NCBI GenBank assembly: GCA_016715895.1
Contig: JADJXH010000003.1
Span: forward strand, 372,001 to 436,000
Length of the DNA: 64,000 bases
Direction of reading: 5' to 3'
From: Flavobacteriales bacterium
Lineage (GTDB): Bacteria > Bacteroidota > Bacteroidia > Flavobacteriales_F > PHOS-HE28
The translations under genes and the position numbers were made by a program. The first letter of the stretch is position 1; the number at the start of each line of letters is the position of its first letter. This document shows, piece by piece, positions 1 to 8,535 of this stretch. A model generated the notes under the pieces. The model had not been told where the DNA came from, ran no database searches, and worked only from the letters and a program-made list of their open reading frames with translations.

Positions 1-399
1 TTCCCGCTCACGCGCATGATCGACCCGGACGACCTGCTGAACAACAGCCGCAACACCATCGTGTACGAGCAGGATGCCCGCCTGAAGGAGCACATGGTGA
101 AGCTCTTCAGCACCGGCACACCCAGCGACAAGGCGCACGAGACGCTCCACCGGATCATGTGCTGCCTGCCCGACATCGACGCGCCGGAGCTGCGGTACGA
201 GAACCTTTTCCGCATCATCATCATGCGCTTCATCGACGCCTACGACTTCGACGTGCGGGCCATCAAGCGCAGTTGCGTCCACATCATCGACCCGCGCACG
301 ATGAACGCGATCCCCTTCGAGACGATGAACCTGTTCTACCGGGAGGAGGCGCAACGGATGCGGTTGGCGGAACTGCAGCAAGCAGCATCTACCTTGTGA
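1..399 (+). CDS. C-terminal part of a probable radical-SAM-type protein (5' end outside window)
   Basis: The reading frame is open from the first base, so this is the last 132 codons of a gene that begins upstream. The visible part is soluble and well conserved in style (IMCCLPDID, RFIDAYDFDVRAIKRSCVH, IPFETMNLFYR). It has no membrane segment. From memory, this tail resembles that of a Bacteroidota radical-SAM family, but the CxxxCxxC motif that would prove it lies outside the window, so the family is a guess. The next gene starts 5 bases after the stop, which suggests co-transcription. Confidence 0.4.
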   Translation, partial: FPLTRMIDPDDLLNNSRNTIVYEQDARLKEHMVKLFSTGTPSDKAHETLHRIMCCLPDIDAPELRYENLFRIIIMRFIDAYDFDVRAIKRSCVHIIDPRTMNAIPFETMNLFYREEAQRMRLAELQQAASTL

Positions 400-404
400 T
401 CACC

Positions 405-710
405 ATGAACACCAAGCTCCTCCGCACGAACCTGCTGGTGCTGCTCGGTTATGCCGTGCTGATCCAGTTGCTTTCCCTGTTGGAGAACAACGGCGGCAGC
501 ATGGTGGTGCTGATGGGCATGATGGTGGCGGTGGTCATTCACGTGTGCGTGCTGGTGTTGGGTGCCGTGGTGGTCCTGTTCGGTCAGCGCAAGCAGGAGG
601 CGGCGTCGTGGGTGCTGTGCGCGCTGGCCATCGGCGTCATCGGCTTCGGCACGTGCTGGGGTGGTGCCTCGCTGGCCGAACTGTACTCCGGCCCGGCGAA
701 CTTCCACTAG
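405..710 (+). CDS. small integral membrane protein, unknown function
   Basis: This encodes 101 residues starting MNTKLLRTNLLVLLGYAVL. Three hydrophobic stretches are visible (about residues 8-25, 31-57 and 66-88), consistent with three membrane passes and a short tail. I do not recognise the family. I chose the ATG five bases after the stop of the upstream gene; the longer open frame is an artefact of that overlapping gene. Its stop codon shares the four bases ctag with the stop of the convergent lipoprotein gene, so the two genes end on the same bases. Confidence 0.7.
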   Translation: MNTKLLRTNLLVLLGYAVLIQLLSLLENNGGSMVVLMGMMVAVVIHVCVLVLGAVVVLFGQRKQEAASWVLCALAIGVIGFGTCWGGASLAELYSGPANFH

Positions 711-1834
711 TGCACTTCAGGGTCGAACCCCTTGAGCAGTGCTGCGGTGCGTTCGGCCGCCCGGGCGATCAACAGGCTGCGCACGGAACCGCCACGGCCC
801 AGGTCCTGCTTGGCCATATGCACCAGCTCTGACCGATGAATGCGGCCGGTGCTGGCGTCCATCAGGTTCACCTGCATCTCCAGGTGTCGGCCGATGCCTT
901 CCTCATAACGCAACAGCTTGGTCATCAGGACGTACTTGGCGCCCAGCAGCTGCCCGGCGCGGGCCGCGGTGCGCTCATCGTAGATGCCGTCCAGGCTTCG
1001 CTGTTGCTCCTCCAGAAGCGCATCCGTCTGTTCACGAGCCACCAGCACCAGGAAGGGGTCCCGCAGGGCCAGCAGCTCCTCCTTGATGGCCGTGGCCAAT
1101 GCGGCAGGCACGCCGTTCACGCGGGCCGCATAGGTGGCGCGGGCGGCCACGCCCTGTTCCTCCACGGGCACAAGGGCCAGGGTGTAGCTGGCGTTCGTGC
1201 GGGCGGCATCGCGCAGCAGCCGGGCATCCTTGTAGGAAGGGTCCTCGGTGAGAACCGCGTCCAGCCCGCTGTACGCTTCGCGCCAGCGGCCTTCCTCGAA
1301 GGCCCGCCGGGCCAGGCGATACCGGGGCTCCAATTCCGCCATCCGCAGCAGGTGGGGTGCATCGGCGTGACCGGGGTCCAGGGCGAGGACCTCGTTCAGC
1401 AGCTCGCGGCACGGTGGAAAACGGTCCTCCTCAAAGGCCTGTACGGCACGCGCATAGAGCGTCGCCACATGCGTCCGGCGCGCCTGAAGGCGTCGCTGTT
1501 CCACCAAGGGGTCGCGCCGCAGGACCAACCCCTCCACGGAGGCGCGCGTGGCGAATTCGTGCAGCACCTGCCACTGCTGCTCGCCCAGGTCATGGTCGCC
1601 GGCGAGGAAGGCGCTGGACGCCGCGGCCTCCAACTGGATCAGCACCTGCTGACCGGTCCGCTGAGTGCCGGCGTGCGCCCTGGCATGACCAGGCCGTTCC
1701 AGCTTGGCGGTGCGGTAGGCGGCGTATGCGGCACTGACATCACCCGCCTGCTCGGCGCGCTCCCCGTGCTTCACGAGGCGGCCGGCGCCCGAACAGGCGG
1801 CCAGGGAGAGCAGCAGAGGGAGCAGGGATCGCAT
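707..1834 (-). CDS. TPR-containing lipoprotein with a CsgG-like C-terminal half
   Basis: This is a 375-residue predicted lipoprotein. The signal peptide MRSLLPLLLSLAAC ends in a lipobox (LAAC, Cys14), so it is probably anchored to a membrane facing the periplasm. Residues about 20-190 form TPR-like helix pairs (YAAYRTAKLERPGHA, LLNEVLALDPGHADA, LDAVLTEDPSYKDA). The C-terminal half has the look of a curli-assembly CsgG-like or peptidoglycan-associated domain (LLGAKYVLMTKLLRYEEG, LMDASTGRI). It is transcribed divergently from the ABC permease gene, 54 bases away, and ends head-on against the small membrane protein. Function is unknown; a cell-envelope role is inferred. Confidence 0.65.
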   Translation of the reverse strand: MRSLLPLLLSLAACSGAGRLVKHGERAEQAGDVSAAYAAYRTAKLERPGHARAHAGTQRTGQQVLIQLEAAASSAFLAGDHDLGEQQWQVLHEFATRASVEGLVLRRDPLVEQRRLQARRTHVATLYARAVQAFEEDRFPPCRELLNEVLALDPGHADAPHLLRMAELEPRYRLARRAFEEGRWREAYSGLDAVLTEDPSYKDARLLRDAARTNASYTLALVPVEEQGVAARATYAARVNGVPAALATAIKEELLALRDPFLVLVAREQTDALLEEQQRSLDGIYDERTAARAGQLLGAKYVLMTKLLRYEEGIGRHLEMQVNLMDASTGRIHRSELVHMAKQDLGRGGSVRSLLIARAAERTAALLKGFDPEVH

Positions 1835-1888
1835 GCGGCGAAGATGGCACAGCGATCCGCGTGCCGGAACGCGGTTCACCGGGACCGT

Positions 1889-2914
1889 ATGTTTGCCCGC
1901 ATGCGTTCCGTCGGTGCCCTGGCCGCAGCGCTCCTCTCCCTGCTGGTGCTGCTGCTGGTTCATATCAGCACGGGACCGGTATCGGTGTCGCTCAGGGAGG
2001 CGTTGCATGCCGTCCTGGGGCTTCCCGGGGTCGATCGGGCCTTGGTCGCGGTGGTCCGGGATGTGCGGATCCCATCGGCGCTGACGGCCATGCTCGTGGG
2101 GGCAGCGTTGGCATGCAGCGGTGCGGTGATGCAGACGCTCTTCTCCAATCCGCTCGCGGGTCCGAGCGTGCTCGGTGTCAGCTCCGGGGCGGGCCTTGGG
2201 GCGGCCCTGGTCATGCTCGTCCCCGGCCTCTCCAGCACGCTCGGCGCCGCGGCCGATCTGGCGCTCGTGCTGGCCGCGTTCGCCGGTGCCTTGGTGGTGC
2301 TGGCGGTCATCGTGCTGGCGGACCGTCGTCTCGGCGACCCGGTCACGCTCCTCATCCTGGGCCTCATGGTCGGGCACCTCGGAGGGGCGCTCGTCAGTGT
2401 GCTCGAGGTGGCCGCCGGAGAGGGCGCCCTGCGTGGGTTCGTGCTGTGGGGCATGGGCTCCTTCGCAGGCGTGGGTCCGGAACGGATGCCATGGCTCGCC
2501 CTGCCGATCGTGGTCGGTCTGTTCGTCACCCTGGTGCATATGAAGGCCCTCGATGCGATGCTGCTGGGCGATGAGTACGCCCGTTCCATGGGCGTGGAGG
2601 TGCGCGCGACCCGCACACGGCTCATCCTCGCGACCGGCCTGATGGCGGGGGCGTGCACCGCGTTCTGCGGCCCCATCGCCTTCATCGGACTGGCCACCCC
2701 GCACCTGGCCCGGGCGCTGCTGCGCTCGGCCGGGCACCGCCTGGTCCTGCCGGGCAGCGCGCTCTGTGGGGCACTGCTGGCGCTGGCCTGCGACATCCTC
2801 GTGCGGCGCGTGGACGGACTGCCGGTCAACGCCCTCACCTCATTGATCGGCGCGCCCGTGGTCGTGTGGGTGCTGTGGAGCGGACGCCGCTGGGCGAGAA
2901 TGGCCACCGGATGA
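1889..2914 (+). CDS. FecCD-family ABC transporter permease (siderophore/heme/B12 type)
   Basis: This 341-residue polytopic membrane protein has about ten hydrophobic segments. It carries typical FecCD/BtuC features: the SGAVMQTLFSNPLAGPSVLG stretch near the N-terminus, GLMVGHLGGAL in the middle, and FIGLATPHLARALLRSAGHR near the C-terminus, where the ATPase-coupling helices lie. It imports an iron chelate, heme or cobalamin across the inner membrane. The ATG at 1889 is chosen; a second ATG at 1901 is also possible. The stop overlaps the start of the ATPase gene by four bases (ATGA). No periplasmic binding protein is encoded beside it, so the substrate cannot be told. Confidence 0.88.
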   Translation: MFARMRSVGALAAALLSLLVLLLVHISTGPVSVSLREALHAVLGLPGVDRALVAVVRDVRIPSALTAMLVGAALACSGAVMQTLFSNPLAGPSVLGVSSGAGLGAALVMLVPGLSSTLGAAADLALVLAAFAGALVVLAVIVLADRRLGDPVTLLILGLMVGHLGGALVSVLEVAAGEGALRGFVLWGMGSFAGVGPERMPWLALPIVVGLFVTLVHMKALDAMLLGDEYARSMGVEVRATRTRLILATGLMAGACTAFCGPIAFIGLATPHLARALLRSAGHRLVLPGSALCGALLALACDILVRRVDGLPVNALTSLIGAPVVVWVLWSGRRWARMATG

Positions 2915-3684
2915 GGACCGTGACCCTGCATGCCGAGGCACTTGTGATCGGGCACCACGGCCGGCCGCTGCGCCCTGCGTTCGATCTGCAGCTCCGTCCG
3001 GGCAGGGTCACCGCCCTGCTGGGGAACAATGGATCGGGCAAGACCACGCTGCTGCGGACCTTGTCCGGCCTGTTGGCGCCGCTCTCCGGACGGGTGCTCC
3101 TCGATGGCCGCGAGGTGCAGGGCATGGCGGAGCGTGAGCGTGCCCGGCAGCTCGCCGTGGTGATGGCCCATCGCCCACGCGCGGGACTGATGCGCGCGGA
3201 GGATGTGGTCCGGCTGGGGCGCCTTCCGTGGAGCGCGGGTTGGTTCCGGTCCGACCCTGACGATGCAGCGCGGGTCCAGCAGGCGATGGAGCAGACCCGA
3301 ACGCTGACGATGGTGGGCAGGGCCTTCAACGAGCTGAGCGATGGGGAGGCGCAGCGTGTGCTCATCGCCCGGGCCCTGGCACAGGATGCCCCGGTCCTCC
3401 TGCTGGACGAGCCCACAGCGTATCTGGATGTCAGCCAGCGGGCCGCACTGATGCAGCTCCTGCGGACCATCGCGCGGGAACGGGCGCTGACGGTGCTGAT
3501 GGCCACGCACGATCTCCAACAGGCATTGGACAGCGCGGACGAGGTGTTCATCCTCGGTCCTGATGGCGCCCACTTCCACGGTGCGCCCGGGGATGCCGTG
3601 CAAAGCGGTGCGATCGCCAGCGCGTTCGCGGTGGATGGACTGCGCTTCGATCCCGCTCAGCGCGTGTTCCGGCCTGTGGAATGA
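2911..3684 (+). CDS. ABC transporter ATP-binding protein (FecE/BtuD type)
   Basis: This 257-residue cytoplasmic ATPase partners the FecCD permease just upstream. Walker A is GNNGSGKTT (residues 38-46), the signature is ELSDGEAQRV (about 141-150; LSDGE replaces the usual LSGGQ), Walker B is VLLLDEP (162-168), and a switch histidine follows in LMATHDLQQAL. The start ATG overlaps the permease stop (ATGA), giving translational coupling. A strong hairpin follows the stop directly. It powers uptake of the same unidentified iron-chelate, heme or corrinoid substrate. Confidence 0.9.
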   Translation: MRTVTLHAEALVIGHHGRPLRPAFDLQLRPGRVTALLGNNGSGKTTLLRTLSGLLAPLSGRVLLDGREVQGMAERERARQLAVVMAHRPRAGLMRAEDVVRLGRLPWSAGWFRSDPDDAARVQQAMEQTRTLTMVGRAFNELSDGEAQRVLIARALAQDAPVLLLDEPTAYLDVSQRAALMQLLRTIARERALTVLMATHDLQQALDSADEVFILGPDGAHFHGAPGDAVQSGAIASAFAVDGLRFDPAQRVFRPVE

Positions 3685-3710
3685 CGAAGCCCCGGCAGGC
3701 CGGGGCTTCG
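3685..3710. terminator. bidirectional terminator-like hairpin
   Basis: A perfect 11-base stem (cgaagccccgg / ccggggcttcg) with a 4-base loop lies between the ABC ATPase gene and the convergent mscL gene. There is no clear T-run, so termination is inferred from position and stem strength. Confidence 0.6.
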
Positions 3711-3731
3711 GAACGGGAATGTGCGGGACGC

Positions 3732-4160
3732 TTACTTGCGCAGCGCGTCGCGGATCTCCATCAGCAGCTTCTCTTCATTGGAGGGGCCGGGCGGGGGAGG
3801 AGCCGGCTCGGCCTTCTTCATCCTGTTCATGGCCTTCACCACCATGAAGATCGCGAACGCCACGATGAGGAAGTCGATGATGACGGTGATGAAGGCGCCG
3901 TATTTCACGGACACCTCGGCCACCGCGGGTGTGATGACGGCGCCGGCCGCATCCTTCACTTCGGCCGTCCCGTGCTGGATCACCCATTTCAGTTCCTTGA
4001 AGTCGACGCCACTGGTCAGCATGCCCACGAGCGGCATCACCATGCCGTCCACGAAACCGCTGACGACCTTGCCGAAGGCACCGCCCATCACGAAGGCGAC
4101 CGCCGTATCCACGAGGTTACCGCGCATCGCGAACTCCTTGAACTCCTTCATCATGCTCAT
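3732..4160 (-). CDS. mscL: large-conductance mechanosensitive channel MscL
   Basis: This 142-residue protein forms the homopentameric channel that opens under membrane tension to release solutes during hypo-osmotic shock. The N-terminal amphipathic helix and first membrane helix are clear (MKEFKEFAMRGNLVDTAVAF, then VMGGAFGKVVSGFVDGMVMP). A periplasmic loop and a second membrane helix (YGAFITVIIDFLIVAFAIFM) follow, then a cytoplasmic helical bundle after a proline-rich linker (PAPPPPGPSNEEKLLMEIR). Length is normal for the family. The start MSMMKEF is chosen over upstream codons because the family starts a few residues before KEFKEF. Confidence 0.96.
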   Translation of the reverse strand: MSMMKEFKEFAMRGNLVDTAVAFVMGGAFGKVVSGFVDGMVMPLVGMLTSGVDFKELKWVIQHGTAEVKDAAGAVITPAVAEVSVKYGAFITVIIDFLIVAFAIFMVVKAMNRMKKAEPAPPPPGPSNEEKLLMEIRDALRK

Positions 4161-4196
4161 GGTCAACAGGGGTTTGGTTGGTGGGGGTTGTTCGGG

Positions 4197-4204
4197 CGAA
4201 ACTA
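4197..4204 (-). promoter_or_regulatory. possible -7 box for mscL
   Basis: Read on the minus strand this is TAGTTTCG, one base off the Bacteroidota -7 consensus TAnnTTTG, 37 bases upstream of the mscL start. No convincing -33 TTG was seen, so this is tentative. Confidence 0.35.
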
Positions 4205-4236
4205 ATGACCGGCGCGATCCCCATCCCGTCCGACCG

Positions 4237-4740
4237 TCATCGGGGCCTGAAGCGGTAATGCTCCTCGTGCTGGGCGCCTTTCGAGAAGCCGGAAACGATG
4301 GCGTGCCAGCCGTTCCCTTCACGGAAGTAACGGATGTGCTGCGGGAAGTCGTGGGAGAGGTTCGTGAAGTGCAGGGTATCGCCGGACGTGGGCACAGCGG
4401 TGAAGTCCGTCCACGCGCCGTTGTTCTGTCCTCCTGGGAGGGCGGAATAGATCACAGCGCCATTGCGGCGCATCAGTTTGAGCCCTTCGATGAACACGGT
4501 GTCCGCCCCCGCGAGCACACGGCCGACACCGGAAAGGGTGCTGTCATCCACTTCGGTCCAGGCCTCCACCACGGTGAAGGTGTCACTGCTGGTGCTGTCC
4601 ACCCAGTCGCCAAGAAGCTCTTTGGCGAGGGGCCAGACGTCCACTGGTGCCGAAGCAGCGGGGTCCACCGATGGGCTGTGCTGTCCGCCACATCCGATGA
4701 GAAGGGCGATCGCGGTCGAAAGGAGGAACGCTCGGTTCAT
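4237..4740 (-). CDS. lipoprotein with DUF6265-like domain
   Basis: This 167-residue predicted lipoprotein has signal peptide MNRAFLLSTAIALLIGC with a lipobox (LIGC). After a short Ser/Pro linker the domain starts LLGDWVDS and contains SGVGRVL, DTVFIEGLKL and LHFTNLSHDFPQHIRYF. This pattern is typical of the DUF6265 lipocalin-like family, whose function is unknown. It is the last of three genes linked by 4-base overlaps on the minus strand (DUF349 protein, thioesterase, this gene). Confidence 0.7.
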   Translation of the reverse strand: MNRAFLLSTAIALLIGCGGQHSPSVDPAASAPVDVWPLAKELLGDWVDSTSSDTFTVVEAWTEVDDSTLSGVGRVLAGADTVFIEGLKLMRRNGAVIYSALPGGQNNGAWTDFTAVPTSGDTLHFTNLSHDFPQHIRYFREGNGWHAIVSGFSKGAQHEEHYRFRPR

Positions 4741-5156
4741 GACAGGGTTTCGATGGCCGATCGGATGGGGGCGGGGATGGGCACCTTGTGGCCCTTGGCG
4801 TAGTCGTACATCACCTGAACGCTTGTGCCTTCGGCCACCACGGCGCCGCTGACGTCCGTGAGCCGGTAGGCCAGGGTGAAGCTGGTGGTGCCCACGTGTG
4901 CCGCGCCGGTGCGGATGTGCAGGCGGGCGGGCCAGTGCACGGGCCGCTTGAAGTCGCAGGTGGTGCTGGCCAGGATCACGCCGATGCCGTCCTCGGCATG
5001 GGAGCGCAGGGCACCGATGCGCTCCAGGAAATGCATGCGCACGCTCTCCATCCAGCGGAAGTAGACCACGTTGTTCACATGGCCGAAGAGGTCCTGTTCG
5101 CCCCAGGCGACGGTGATGTCGAGCCCGATGGGCAGGTCGGGAACGATGGTGCTCAC
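4737..5156 (-). CDS. acyl-CoA thioesterase, 4HBT hotdog fold
   Basis: This 139-residue protein is of the 4-hydroxybenzoyl-CoA thioesterase type. It shows the family's N-terminal motif V-x-W-x-E-Q-D-x-x-G-H-V-N-N-V-V-Y-F-R-W; the Asp of EQD/FGHVNN is the expected catalytic residue. It would hydrolyse acyl-CoA thioesters in the cytoplasm; the chain specificity cannot be read. Its start overlaps the stop of the DUF349 gene and its stop overlaps the start of the lipoprotein gene, each by four bases. Confidence 0.85.
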   Translation of the reverse strand: MSTIVPDLPIGLDITVAWGEQDLFGHVNNVVYFRWMESVRMHFLERIGALRSHAEDGIGVILASTTCDFKRPVHWPARLHIRTGAAHVGTTSFTLAYRLTDVSGAVVAEGTSVQVMYDYAKGHKVPIPAPIRSAIETLS

Positions 5157-6895
5157 GCCTGGCGCAGCTCCTTCACCAGCTGCTTGTGCTGTTCGCGCAG
5201 GCGTTCCACATCACGGCGGGTGCGGTCGGCCTGCTTCTCCATCTCCTTGCGCATGGCCTCGCCGGTCGCGCTCTTGAAGTTGAACATGCCCATCCTGTTC
5301 TCGAACTGTCGCAGCTCGTTCTCGAGCTCCTCGATCTTGCGCTTCACGAAGCGCGTCTCGCGCTCGATGCGGTCGCGTCCGTCAGGTGCGCTCTTCAGGC
5401 TCTCGACATGGTCGTGGAACTGGGCGCGGCGGCGCTCCTCGCCCTCCACCTTCAGCTGCCCGTAGTGCTTGTCCAGCGCGGCCCGATAGCGGTCCTGCAG
5501 CACGTCGAAGTGTTTGGGCGACACGCGGCCGCATTCGAGCCAGCGTTTGCTGAAGGCCTTCAGGGCATCCAGGTCGGCGTTGCGGTCACCGGTGAGGGCG
5601 AAGCCTTCGAGCTCGGCCAGCAGGGCCTCGCGGGCTTTGAGGTGCTCGGCCTGTTCGCCGTCGAGCTTGTCGAAGTGGGCCTTGCGGGCGGCGAAGAAGC
5701 CATCGCAGGCCTCGCGGAACCGGTTCCACAGCTTCTGCTCATCGCGGGGTCCTGCGGAACCGGCCTCCTTCCATTGCTGCTGCAACGCCTTCATCTTCTC
5801 GGCCGTCTGCCGCCATTCGGTGCTGTCCTTCAGGGCCAGCGCCTGGTCCAGCAGGGCCTGCTTCTTCTCACGGGCGCCCTTGAACTGGTCCTTCAGCGCG
5901 TCGAAATACTGCTTCTTGCGGTCGAAGAAGGCGTTGCAGGTGGTGCGGAACTCCTTCCAGATGCGCTCGTTGTCCTTCTTGGTGGCGAAACCGATGGACT
6001 TCCACGCGTTCTGCGCCTCCAGCACCTGATCGGTGAGGGCCTTCCAGTCCTTCACCCCCACCTCGGCGCTCTGCTCCACCAGGGCCTGCACCTTGTCGAT
6101 CAGGGCCTGCTTGGCGGCCAGGTTGGTCTCGTGCTCGGTGCGGCGGGCCTTGTAGTACTCGTGGATCCGCTCGTACACCACACGGGTGGCGTTCCAGAAC
6201 CGGTCGCGGATGATCTCCCATTCCTCCTTCACCACAGGCCCGATCTGGTGCCACTTCTCCTGGTACTCCTTCACCAGCGCCTCGGCCTCCTTCACGCTGT
6301 CCACCCGCTGCACGGCCTCCATGTCGGCGATCAGCGCCTGCTTCAGGGCGGTGTTCTTCTTCAGGTCGTGGTCGCGCAGCTCCTTGTAGATGCGGATGTG
6401 ATAGAAGAAATCGTCCAGCAGGTGGGCGAAATCGCGCTGCAGGTCACGATAGGCCTGCTGGGGCACGGGGCCGATGGTCTTCCACTTCTCCTGCAGGTCC
6501 TTGAAGCGCTGGAAGGCGCTGCCGATGTTCTCCTCCTGATGGATGAGGGCCTTGAGCTCCTCCATCACGGCCAGCTTGGCGGCCAGGTTGTCGGCCTCCT
6601 CCTTGGCCTTGCGGCGGCGCACATCGTTCACCTTGGTGTGAAAGGCGTCGACGAGCTGCTTGAACCGCTTGTCATCCTCATCGCCCAGCGGCGCGGATTC
6701 GATGGGGACCTGCGCGGGGGCATCGGCCCCCTCTGCGGAGGGTTCGCCTGCGGCCACCGTGGCGGCATGCTGGGCCTCGGCCACCAGCGCCTCGTAGCTT
6801 TCCTTCACGGCATCCACCAGTTCGGCGGTGTGCTCCAGGTCTTCGTTCTGGAGCAACGCCTCCATTCGGGCGATCAGCTCCGCTTTCGTGGTCAT
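5153..6895 (-). CDS. DUF349-repeat coiled-coil protein
   Basis: This 580-residue protein is almost wholly alpha-helical and charged, with repeated DUF349 units. Each unit carries a W-K-x-I-G-like motif (EKWKTIGPVPQQAYRDL, EKWHQIGPVVKEEWEIIR, NAWKSIGFATKKDNERIWKEF, QQWKEAGSAGPRDEQKLW, KRWLECGRVSPKHFDVL). A C-terminal coiled coil (residues about 500-580) follows. There is no signal peptide, so it is cytoplasmic; function in Bacteroidota is unknown. The start MTTKAEL is preferred over one ten codons upstream because family members begin near the ELIARME helix. It is the first gene of the three-gene overlapping unit. Confidence 0.82.
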   Translation of the reverse strand: MTTKAELIARMEALLQNEDLEHTAELVDAVKESYEALVAEAQHAATVAAGEPSAEGADAPAQVPIESAPLGDEDDKRFKQLVDAFHTKVNDVRRRKAKEEADNLAAKLAVMEELKALIHQEENIGSAFQRFKDLQEKWKTIGPVPQQAYRDLQRDFAHLLDDFFYHIRIYKELRDHDLKKNTALKQALIADMEAVQRVDSVKEAEALVKEYQEKWHQIGPVVKEEWEIIRDRFWNATRVVYERIHEYYKARRTEHETNLAAKQALIDKVQALVEQSAEVGVKDWKALTDQVLEAQNAWKSIGFATKKDNERIWKEFRTTCNAFFDRKKQYFDALKDQFKGAREKKQALLDQALALKDSTEWRQTAEKMKALQQQWKEAGSAGPRDEQKLWNRFREACDGFFAARKAHFDKLDGEQAEHLKAREALLAELEGFALTGDRNADLDALKAFSKRWLECGRVSPKHFDVLQDRYRAALDKHYGQLKVEGEERRRAQFHDHVESLKSAPDGRDRIERETRFVKRKIEELENELRQFENRMGMFNFKSATGEAMRKEMEKQADRTRRDVERLREQHKQLVKELRQA

Positions 6896-6967
6896 GGTCA
6901 ACTGCGGCCGACCGCTCAGGTGCACCGCCGTTCAAAGATAGACGGCCCTTTCGGAACGGAAGGCGCG

Positions 6968-8434
6968 CTAGACGGCAAGGCCGAGCACGCACACATCGTC
7001 CATCTGCTCGTGCGACCCCTTCCACGCGTCGAACGCGCGTTCCAGCTCCTCGGCCTGCAGGGCCATCGGCAGGTGCTGGTGCTGCTCGAGGATGGCGCTG
7101 AAGCGGGTGGCCATGAGCTTGCGCCCATCCGGCCCGCCGAACTGGTCCACATAGCCGTCGCTGAACAGGTAGATGCGGTCGCCCGCGTGGTAGGCCAGGC
7201 GGTGCACGGTGAACCGCCTGTCGGGTTCATGCTGGTTGCCACCGATCGGCCGCCGGTCGCCGTTGATCACGGTGAGCTGGCCGTCGTGCATCCAATACAG
7301 CGGACGGAAGGCGCCGGCAAAGAGGATCTCGCGCTGTGCGCGGTCCACCCGGCAAAGCGCGATGTCCATGCCATCACCGGCCCCGAGCCGCTCCCCGCGC
7401 TGGTTCAGCGCATGCACCATGCGCTGGTTGAGGAGGGCCAGCAGCTCCGCCGGGTCCTTGTCCGGGTGCTGCATCACCAGCTCGTTGAGCAGTGAACAGC
7501 CGATGGCGGCCATCATGGCGCCGGGAAGGCCGTGCCCGGTGCAGTCGGCCTGGGCCACCAGCCGCACGTGCTCGCTGAGGCGGTGCACCCAGTGGAAATC
7601 GCCGCTCACCACATCCTTGGGGCGGTTGAGCACGAAGTGGTCGTCGAAAAGCTCGCCGTAGCGCTCGGGCCGGGGGATCAGCGCCGACTGGATCTTGCCG
7701 GCGTAGGCGATGCTGTCGGTCACCCCGTCGTGTCGCTGCTGAAGGGCGCTGCGGGCCTCCTCCTCGCGACGGACCAACCCGCCCACGAAGCGCATGAGGA
7801 ATCCGCCGACAAGGACCAGGGCCAGCACCAGCAGGCCGATGTGGCGCCATAGGCGCCCCAGGGCCAGGGCGTCCAGTTCCGCGGTGGGCAGTTCGGCCAC
7901 CAGGGCGGCCACCACCTTCCCGCGTGCGTTCCGCACGGCGTCGAACGCCGCGACATGATGGTCGTCGACCGCCCGGCCCGGGTCGATGCGCCCTTCGGTG
8001 ATGGCGGCGATGATCGCGGCCTGGTCCGGACCGGTGTACGGTTCACGAAGGGCGGGTGTCGCCGAGCTGGTCACCACCACCTGGAGTTCGTGTTTCCGAT
8101 CGTCGTAGGCCACCAGACGCAGCGGCATGCTCAGCCGGTTCGCCTCCGCCGGCTTGCGCAGGTTCTCGTGCAGCACATAGTACCAGGGGTCCTGGGTGTT
8201 ATGCAGCAGCATGCCCCGCGAATCGTATTTCTCCATCAGGCGGGTCACGCGTCCGCCTTCGATCGCCGTGGCCAGCGTGCCGGTGATGCTGCTCAAGCGC
8301 GCCATGGCCTCATGCCGCAGCGTGCGTCGGGTGGTCGAATGCGACCACACCACCAGGGCCACACCCACGGTGAGCAGGGTGGCGAAGAGCACCAGGAGCA
8401 CGGTGCGGGTGGTGGAGGGTCGGCGCAGGTCCAA
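6968..8434 (-). CDS. membrane-bound PP2C/SpoIIE-type serine phosphatase
   Basis: This 488-residue signal-transduction protein has a first membrane helix at about residues 12-30, an extracytoplasmic sensor region (about 31-210), and a second membrane helix (HIGLLVLALVLVGGFLMRFV). A SpoIIE-type phosphatase domain follows: DSIAYAGKIQSALIP, KDVVSGDFHWVH, ADCTGHGLPGAMMAAIG, LFSDGYVDQFGG and MDDVCVLGL. The conserved aspartates in SGDF, ADCTGHG, FSDG and the terminal DD are metal ligands in this family. It probably dephosphorylates an anti-sigma-factor antagonist or similar partner, but none is encoded nearby. The divergent enoyl-CoA hydratase starts 101 bases away. Confidence 0.88.
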   Translation of the reverse strand: MDLRRPSTTRTVLLVLFATLLTVGVALVVWSHSTTRRTLRHEAMARLSSITGTLATAIEGGRVTRLMEKYDSRGMLLHNTQDPWYYVLHENLRKPAEANRLSMPLRLVAYDDRKHELQVVVTSSATPALREPYTGPDQAAIIAAITEGRIDPGRAVDDHHVAAFDAVRNARGKVVAALVAELPTAELDALALGRLWRHIGLLVLALVLVGGFLMRFVGGLVRREEEARSALQQRHDGVTDSIAYAGKIQSALIPRPERYGELFDDHFVLNRPKDVVSGDFHWVHRLSEHVRLVAQADCTGHGLPGAMMAAIGCSLLNELVMQHPDKDPAELLALLNQRMVHALNQRGERLGAGDGMDIALCRVDRAQREILFAGAFRPLYWMHDGQLTVINGDRRPIGGNQHEPDRRFTVHRLAYHAGDRIYLFSDGYVDQFGGPDGRKLMATRFSAILEQHQHLPMALQAEELERAFDAWKGSHEQMDDVCVLGLAV

Positions 8435-8535
8435 ACGCGTATCGCCCGGAAGGTGCGGGCCACCCGTTCATACGGACCCGTCCCGAGGTGGGTTGCCGTC
8501 GCCTGCCGAACTTCGCCCCGCATCAACCCGGACCC

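Noticed and set aside
836..1888. N-terminal extension of the FecCD permease frame
   Set aside because: It runs antisense through the lipoprotein gene; the permease family starts at the hydrophobic segment after 1889.
5186..7495. 769-residue plus-strand open frame
   Set aside because: It is the antisense shadow of the DUF349 and phosphatase genes; the translation is Leu/Gly/Val-rich without any family motif.
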